DNA of 64,000 nt from Pseudobythopirellula maris. Lineage in GTDB: Bacteria > Planctomycetota > Planctomycetia > Pirellulales > Lacipirellulaceae. Positions 60,204 to 64,000 of the stretch are shown here, piece by piece (positions within the stretch are counted from its first letter, which is position 1; each line of letters opens with the position of its first letter). A program made the translations under genes and the position numbers. The notes under the pieces were generated by a model, which searched no databases, was not told the DNA's origin, and saw only the letters and a list, made by a program, of their open reading frames with translations. The DNA is taken from NCBI RefSeq assembly GCF_007859945.1, contig NZ_SJPQ01000002.1, positions 474,279 through 538,278 on the forward strand, written 5' to 3'.

Positions 60204-60629
60204 GTTTGAACCGATTCCTGAAGGCGATGAGAAGCTGGCGAAAGTGGTTCTCGACGCCGCTTTTCGAGTCCACACGAAGCTCGGACCCGGGCTGCTTGAA
60301 TCGGTGTACGAGCAGTGCCTTTGCCACGAATTGTTGCAGGCCCGCATCCTGTTCCAGTCCCAGCTCATGTTGCCTATTCAATACGACCAGATTGTGATTG
60401 ATGCCGGACTGCGTCTCGACTTGCTAGTCGGAGAAAGAACCGTTGTAGAACTCAAAGCGGTCGAGTCCGTGCTTCCAATCCACAAGGCGCAGCTCTTTAC
60501 CTACCTAAAGCTGACAAAGTGCCGCCTAGGCCTCTTGCTCAATTTTAACGTCCCCCAGTTCAAGCACGGCTTTACGAGAGTCGTTTGCTGACCCTGCTTT
60601 CGTCGTTCCTTTGTTCCTTCGTGGTTCCC
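60158..60629. mobile_element. GxxExxY cassette bounded by inverted repeats (intact)
   Basis: Left 60158-60186 (starting GGGAACCACAAAGGAAC) and right 60601-60629 form a 29-base imperfect inverted repeat (25 matches) around a single GxxExxY gene. The same repeat brackets the decayed copy at 61877-62234. The two cassettes are in opposite orientation. No transposase is present. Confidence 0.65.
60196..60591 (+). CDS. GxxExxY protein (PDDEXK_3 family)
   Basis: The 131-residue product has the name-giving motif G32-L-L-E35-S-V-Y38 within HTKLGPGLLESVYEQCLCHE, then a nuclease-like core: LRLDLLVGERTVVELKAVES (Asp, then Glu-x-Lys of the PD-(D/E)XK fold) and HKAQLFTYLKLTKCRLGLLL. Function is unknown; the fold suggests a nuclease, and such genes are common in planctomycete and verrucomicrobial intergenic repeats. 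The start overlaps the polymerase stop by eight bases. It is bounded by the inverted repeats described for the cassette. Confidence 0.9.
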   Translation: MPEFEPIPEGDEKLAKVVLDAAFRVHTKLGPGLLESVYEQCLCHELLQARILFQSQLMLPIQYDQIVIDAGLRLDLLVGERTVVELKAVESVLPIHKAQLFTYLKLTKCRLGLLLNFNVPQFKHGFTRVVC

Positions 60630-60635
60630 TTCTTC

Positions 60636-61868
60636 TCACCTACCAATCCACCAAGGCATCGCCTCCCACCCCTTCGCGAACACCAGCGACGACTCCGCCG
60701 CGTTCGTGTCGCCGTAAGAATCGAAGCCGTCCGCTTCGATCCCCACGCCGGCCATCACGACCGGCACGTCGCCGTGGGTGTGCTTCTTGGTGGATAGGAA
60801 CGTCGGGTGGTCGGGGCTGATCATCACGCGCCAGTCGTCGCCTCGCTCTTGGAGGGCCTCGACGAGCGGGCCGACGACGTCGGCGTCGATCCGCTCGATC
60901 GCTTTGACCTTCTCGTCCGCGCGGCCCTCGTGCGACGCCTCGTCGGGCGCCTCGACGTGGACACAAACCAGGTCGTACTCGTCGAATGCCTTGATGGCCG
61001 CGCGGCCTTTCGCCGCGTAGTCGGTGTCGAGGTAACCGGTGGCGCCCTCCACTTCGATGCGGTCCCAGCCGACCAGCGCCGCGATGCCGCGCAGCAGGTC
61101 GACGGCCGTGATCATCGCCCCGCGGGGGCCGAACTTCGTGGCGAACGGCTCGAGGCTCGGCGCGCCGCCCAGGCCCCACAGCCAGAGGTGCGTGGCCGGC
61201 GATTTTCCTGCTTTCACGCGGGCCTGGTTCACCGGGTGGTCGGCCAGCAGCGTTTCGGACTTCTCCATCAGTTCGACCAGCACGTCGCCGCCCGGCCCAC
61301 GCGGGTGGGCGCCCTCGACGCTCAGATCGGTCCAGTCGTGCGGCGCCTCGGTCCGGGTGTCGGTCGAGAAGGGCGAGGGGAGCTTCTCGCCACGCCACAA
61401 CAGCAGGTTGCGGTAGCTCACGCCCGGCACGAACTCCAGGGCGCCACAGAACCGCGGGTCGCTCGCCAGTTGCTCCTGGCAGTCTGCCAAGATCGCGGCG
61501 CCCTCGGTCGAGGTGATGTGGTCGGCGGTGAAGTCCTTCATCACCGGGCCGTCGTCGCCGTGGGTGATCGTCACGAGGTTGCAACGCACGGCCCAGTCGC
61601 TGGGCCCGAGTTCGATCCCTTGGGCGGCCGCCTCCATCGGCGCCCGGCCGGTGAAGTGGGCATGCGGGTCGTAGCCCAGCAGCGACAGGTTGCCGATCTC
61701 CGACCCGGCCGGCAGAGCCTTAGGCGTGTGGCAGGCCCGCGCGACGACCCCCGCCGCCGCGAGCGCGTCCATGTGCGGCGTGCGGGCCGCCTCGAGCGGC
61801 GTCTTGCCGGCGAGAGAATCTTGCGGCTCGTCGGCTGCGCCGTCGGGGATGATGATTGCGTACTTCAT
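60636..61868 (-). CDS. apgM: cofactor-independent phosphoglycerate mutase, archaeal type
   Basis: Interconverts 3- and 2-phosphoglycerate in glycolysis. The 410-residue protein starts KYAIIIPDGAADEP, with the metal-binding Asp in PDG, and has LPAGSEIGNLSLLGYDP carrying the nucleophilic Ser, RCNLVTI, GWDRIEVEGATGYLDTDYAAK, VHVEAPDEASHEGRA and ISPDHPTFLSTKKHTHGDVP. These Asp/His motifs are the alkaline-phosphatase-like metal site. I use the ATG at 61868. The gene lies between the intact and decayed GxxExxY cassettes, both of which abut it. Confidence 0.92.
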   Translation of the reverse strand: MKYAIIIPDGAADEPQDSLAGKTPLEAARTPHMDALAAAGVVARACHTPKALPAGSEIGNLSLLGYDPHAHFTGRAPMEAAAQGIELGPSDWAVRCNLVTITHGDDGPVMKDFTADHITSTEGAAILADCQEQLASDPRFCGALEFVPGVSYRNLLLWRGEKLPSPFSTDTRTEAPHDWTDLSVEGAHPRGPGGDVLVELMEKSETLLADHPVNQARVKAGKSPATHLWLWGLGGAPSLEPFATKFGPRGAMITAVDLLRGIAALVGWDRIEVEGATGYLDTDYAAKGRAAIKAFDEYDLVCVHVEAPDEASHEGRADEKVKAIERIDADVVGPLVEALQERGDDWRVMISPDHPTFLSTKKHTHGDVPVVMAGVGIEADGFDSYGDTNAAESSLVFAKGWEAMPWWIGR

Positions 61869-61876
61869 AGAGAGAT

Positions 61877-62234
61877 GAACCACGAAGGAACAAAGGAACG
61901 ACGGGAAGCACTGGCAAGCAGACTACTCGGGTGAAACCGTCTTTGAATTGTGAGAAGTTGAAGTTCAGTAGGAGGCCCAAACGACACGTAGTGAGTTTCA
62001 GGTAAGTAAACAGATTGGCCTTGGGGAAGGGGACCCGAATGTTCCTCAACTCCTGACAAAGGCAATGCTCGTAGACCGCCCCCAATGAGCCCGGTCCCAA
62101 TTTGGTGTGCAACCGGAATGCCGCGCCGAGTAGGCAGTCGCGTACCTCTCGTCGCCCTCAGGAATCGGCTCGTACTCGGGCACAGTTTTCCCCCGCAAAG
62201 AGTTTCTCGTCGTTCCTCCGTGCCGTCGTGGTTC
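61877..62234. mobile_element. GxxExxY cassette, decayed copy
   Basis: Left 61877-61903 (starting GAACCACGAAGGAACAAAGG) and right 62208-62234 pair at 23 of 27 positions and match the repeat around the intact cassette. Between them lies a broken GxxExxY gene in reverse orientation. Confidence 0.6.
61915..62183 (-). pseudogene. broken GxxExxY gene
   Basis: Reading the minus strand, PEYEPIPEGDE matches the start of the intact protein. A frameshift follows, then HTKLGPGSLGAVYEHCLCQE and, after a jump, NLFTYLKLTTCRLGLLLNFN and GFTRVVC. About 45 codons corresponding to the nuclease core are deleted, the motif Glu is replaced (GSLGAVY), and the stop codon is lost. The product would have no PD-(D/E)XK residues, so it is not functional. 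Confidence 0.85.
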
Positions 62235-62242
62235 AACAAGCC

Positions 62243-63532
62243 TCAGCCCCGCACGCGCATGCCGACCGGGGTGGAGCGTACGCAGTCGAGAGCCGCGATG
62301 TCGCAGCACGCCTCGACGGCTTCGCCTTCGGTCGTGTCGTGGGTCATGATCACCAGCGGGGCCGAGCCGTCGCTCGCCTCGTGTTGCAGGACGCTGGAAA
62401 TCGAGATCGCGTGCTCGCCCAGCACGCCGGTGATCTTGGCCAGCACGCCCGGTGTGTCGTCGACCATGAACCTCAGGTAGTAGCCGCCCACCGCCATCTT
62501 GGGGTCGGCCATCTCGACGCGGCTCGAGCGGTCGCTCCACAGCTCGAGTGTTTGGAACGTCACACGCGTGCGGCCGGCGGCCGTGTCGATCAGGTCGGCC
62601 ACCACGGCCGAGGCGGTCGGCATCTGCCCGGCGCCGGGCCCTTGGTAGAACAGCTCGCCGACGGCGTCGGCGCGCACGTGCACGGCGTTCATCGGCCCCG
62701 ACACGTCGGCCATCGCTCCGCCGCGGCGGACCAGGGTCGGCCCGACCGACAGTTGCACCCCGTCGGGAGTGAGCTCGGCGACGCCCAGCAGCTTGATGAC
62801 GTAGCCCATCTGCTGGGCGTGTTGGATGTCCGCCACGTCGAGCGTGTCGATGCCGACGCACGGGATCTCCTCCCAGGCGACTCGGGCGCCGAACGCCAAG
62901 TGGGCGAGGATCGCCAGCTTCTGGGCCGTGTCGGCGCCGTTCACGTCGAGCGCCGGGTCCGCCTCGGCGTAGCCCAGACGCTGCGCCTCTTCGAGCGCCT
63001 GCCCGTACGGCGTGCCTTCGGAGTGCATCTTAGCAAGGATAAAGTTGCACGTGCCGTTGAGGATGCCGGTGAGCGACGTGACCTGGTTGGCCGACAGGCA
63101 CTGGCTGAGGTTCGTGATGATCGGCACGCCGCCGGCGACCGACGCCTCGAAGGCGATCGTGCGGCAATGCTTGCGTGCGGCGTCGCACAGCTCCGGCCCG
63201 TGGGCGGCCAGCAACGCCTTATTGGCGGTGACCACGTCCTTGCCGGCTGCGAGCGACCGCAACACGACCTCGCGGGCCAGGTCGACGCCGCCCATCAGCT
63301 CGGCCACGACCTCGATCTCCGGGTGGTTGATCACCTCGTCGAGCTGGTCGGTGAGCACCCCGGCGGGGAGCTCGCAGTCGCGCGGACGGTTGAGGTCCCG
63401 TACGGCGACCTTCTCGAGCCACAGCACCCTTCCGGCATGACGTGCGGTGCGGTCGCCGTGGTCTAGCAGCAGCTGGGCGACGCCCGAGCCAACGGTTCCG
63501 AGGCCGATGAGGCCAATCTTGGTCTTATCCAC
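62243..63532 (-). CDS. hom: homoserine dehydrogenase
   Basis: NAD(P)-dependent reduction of aspartate semialdehyde to homoserine, for Thr and Met synthesis. The 429-residue protein has the Rossmann loop GLIGLGTVGSGVAQ (residues 7-20), ELMGGVDLAREVVLRSLAAG, GKDVVTANKALLA, GILNGTCNFILAKM and the family block GYAEADPALDVNGADTAQKL with its catalytic Asp/Lys. A C-terminal ACT domain (FMVDDTPGVLAKITGVLGEH) implies amino-acid feedback. Length is normal. Divergent from leuS. Confidence 0.95.
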   Translation of the reverse strand: MDKTKIGLIGLGTVGSGVAQLLLDHGDRTARHAGRVLWLEKVAVRDLNRPRDCELPAGVLTDQLDEVINHPEIEVVAELMGGVDLAREVVLRSLAAGKDVVTANKALLAAHGPELCDAARKHCRTIAFEASVAGGVPIITNLSQCLSANQVTSLTGILNGTCNFILAKMHSEGTPYGQALEEAQRLGYAEADPALDVNGADTAQKLAILAHLAFGARVAWEEIPCVGIDTLDVADIQHAQQMGYVIKLLGVAELTPDGVQLSVGPTLVRRGGAMADVSGPMNAVHVRADAVGELFYQGPGAGQMPTASAVVADLIDTAAGRTRVTFQTLELWSDRSSRVEMADPKMAVGGYYLRFMVDDTPGVLAKITGVLGEHAISISSVLQHEASDGSAPLVIMTHDTTEGEAVEACCDIAALDCVRSTPVGMRVRG

Positions 63533-63627
63533 GGTCGAAGATACGGGGCTAACGGTTGCGGTGAATCGAGTGAGACAGACCCCACATCGTAGTTAGCCGT
63601 TCGCCCAAACGTCAACGCTGGGCATGG

Positions 63628-63656
63628 TTTGCGCCGATGCGGGGGGCGGGTAGAAT
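63628..63656 (+). promoter_or_regulatory. putative leuS promoter
   Basis: TTTGCG (63628-63633), 17 bases, TAGAAT (63651-63656), 62 bases before the leuS ATG. The -35 is weak. Confidence 0.3.
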
Positions 63657-63718
63657 CGCCATTCTTCGCCAAATGCTTGCGATTCCCCTTTCGACTCTCG
63701 CCTTTCCCCGTTTGCTAG

Positions 63719-64000
63719 ATGCCCCGATACAACCCTGCGACGATCGAGCCCGAGTGGCAAGCCTATTGGGACAAGAACCGCACGTTCGCCGCGCCGCGAC
63801 TGCCGAAGGAGGGCGCTGAAAAGTTTTACGCGCTCGACATGTTCCCCTACCCCAGCGGCGACGGCCTGCACGTGGGCCACCCCGAGGGGTACACGGCCAC
63901 CGACATCGTTTGCCGCGCCAAGCGGATGCAGGGCGTGTCGGTCGTCCACCCGATGGGCTTCGACGCCTTCGGCCTGCCGGCCGAGGAGCACGCGATCAAG
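63719..64000 (+). CDS. leuS: leucine--tRNA ligase, N-terminal part
   Basis: The gene runs off the window end; 94 codons are visible. The start [20 protein letters not shown] is typical, and the class I HIGH motif appears as HVGH in [15 protein letters not shown], followed by [20 protein letters not shown]. It attaches leucine to tRNA(Leu) in the cytoplasm. Divergent from hom. Confidence 0.95.
   Translation, partial: MPRYNPATIEPEWQAYWDKNRTFAAPRLPKEGAEKFYALDMFPYPSGDGLHVGHPEGYTATDIVCRAKRMQGVSVVHPMGFDAFGLPAEEHAIK

Overview
The window comes from a planctomycete, most likely Pirellulales (Lacipirellulaceae-like). Evidence seen in the sequence: very high G+C, repeated DUF1559 prepilin-like genes, secreted proteins ending in a dockerin-like repeat plus a PEP-CTERM sorting tail, DUF1207, DUF1573 and (probably) DUF4914 proteins, a zinc-ribbon/PilM fusion, and many intergenic long-stem hairpins. 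There is one tRNA and no rRNA or CRISPR array. Housekeeping genes alternate with secreted, planctomycete-type genes.

Layout. 1-6 kb: the end of a DUF4914-like gene, a small membrane protein, and two tandem secreted paralogues with a serpin-like C-terminus. The first paralogue is followed by a decayed lhgO tail and the second by intact lhgO; a flavin reductase and a thiamine-binding protein come next. 6-14 kb: DUF1207 porin-like protein, S41 protease overlapping tsaD, ogt, pfkA, gluQ, a small secreted protein and tRNA-Met. 14-30.6 kb is a cell-surface region: PEP-CTERM/dockerin proteins (one with a SpoIID/LytB-like domain), three DUF1559 prepilin-like proteins, and an operon of DUF1573 protein, zinc-ribbon-PilM fusion and a lipoprotein carrying a DUF1559-type body; a further PEP-CTERM protein and a GH43/32-like propeller follow. 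30.8-42 kb: a Gfo/Idh oxidoreductase, a stand-alone 2,488-residue reducing type I polyketide synthase (KS-AT-DH-ER-KR-ACP-TE), and a long coiled-coil protein. 42-52 kb: prfB with its programmed frameshift, mnmA, an ECF sigma factor with a membrane partner, a YyaL-type thioredoxin-domain protein, larC, a receiver-like protein, a MazG-type pyrophosphohydrolase and rimI. 52.6-64 kb: a multi-spanning membrane protein with a GT2 glycosyltransferase, glutathione peroxidase, purE/purK, a GlcG-like protein, a Y-family polymerase, a GxxExxY gene, apgM, hom and the start of leuS.

Mobile and repeat content is the most distinctive layer. Three near-identical 157-bp elements with about 23-bp imperfect terminal inverted repeats and TA ends are present; two sit exactly in the stop codon of a gene and rebuild it, and the third has split an older hairpin. 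Two GxxExxY loci, one intact and one decayed, are each bracketed by the same ~27-29-bp inverted repeat and look like a small mobile cassette. Six intergenic long inverted repeats (27-31-bp arms, mostly unrelated in sequence) lie between genes, including one between purE and purK.

The strongest candidate for an undescribed system is 17.1-27.1 kb: DUF1559 prepilin-like proteins, two of them with a C-terminal calcium-loop motif, next to an operon joining a cytoplasmic zinc-ribbon-PilM protein to a lipoprotein with a DUF1559 body. No pilus ATPase, PilC or secretin is visible here, so any machine would have to be completed elsewhere in the genome.
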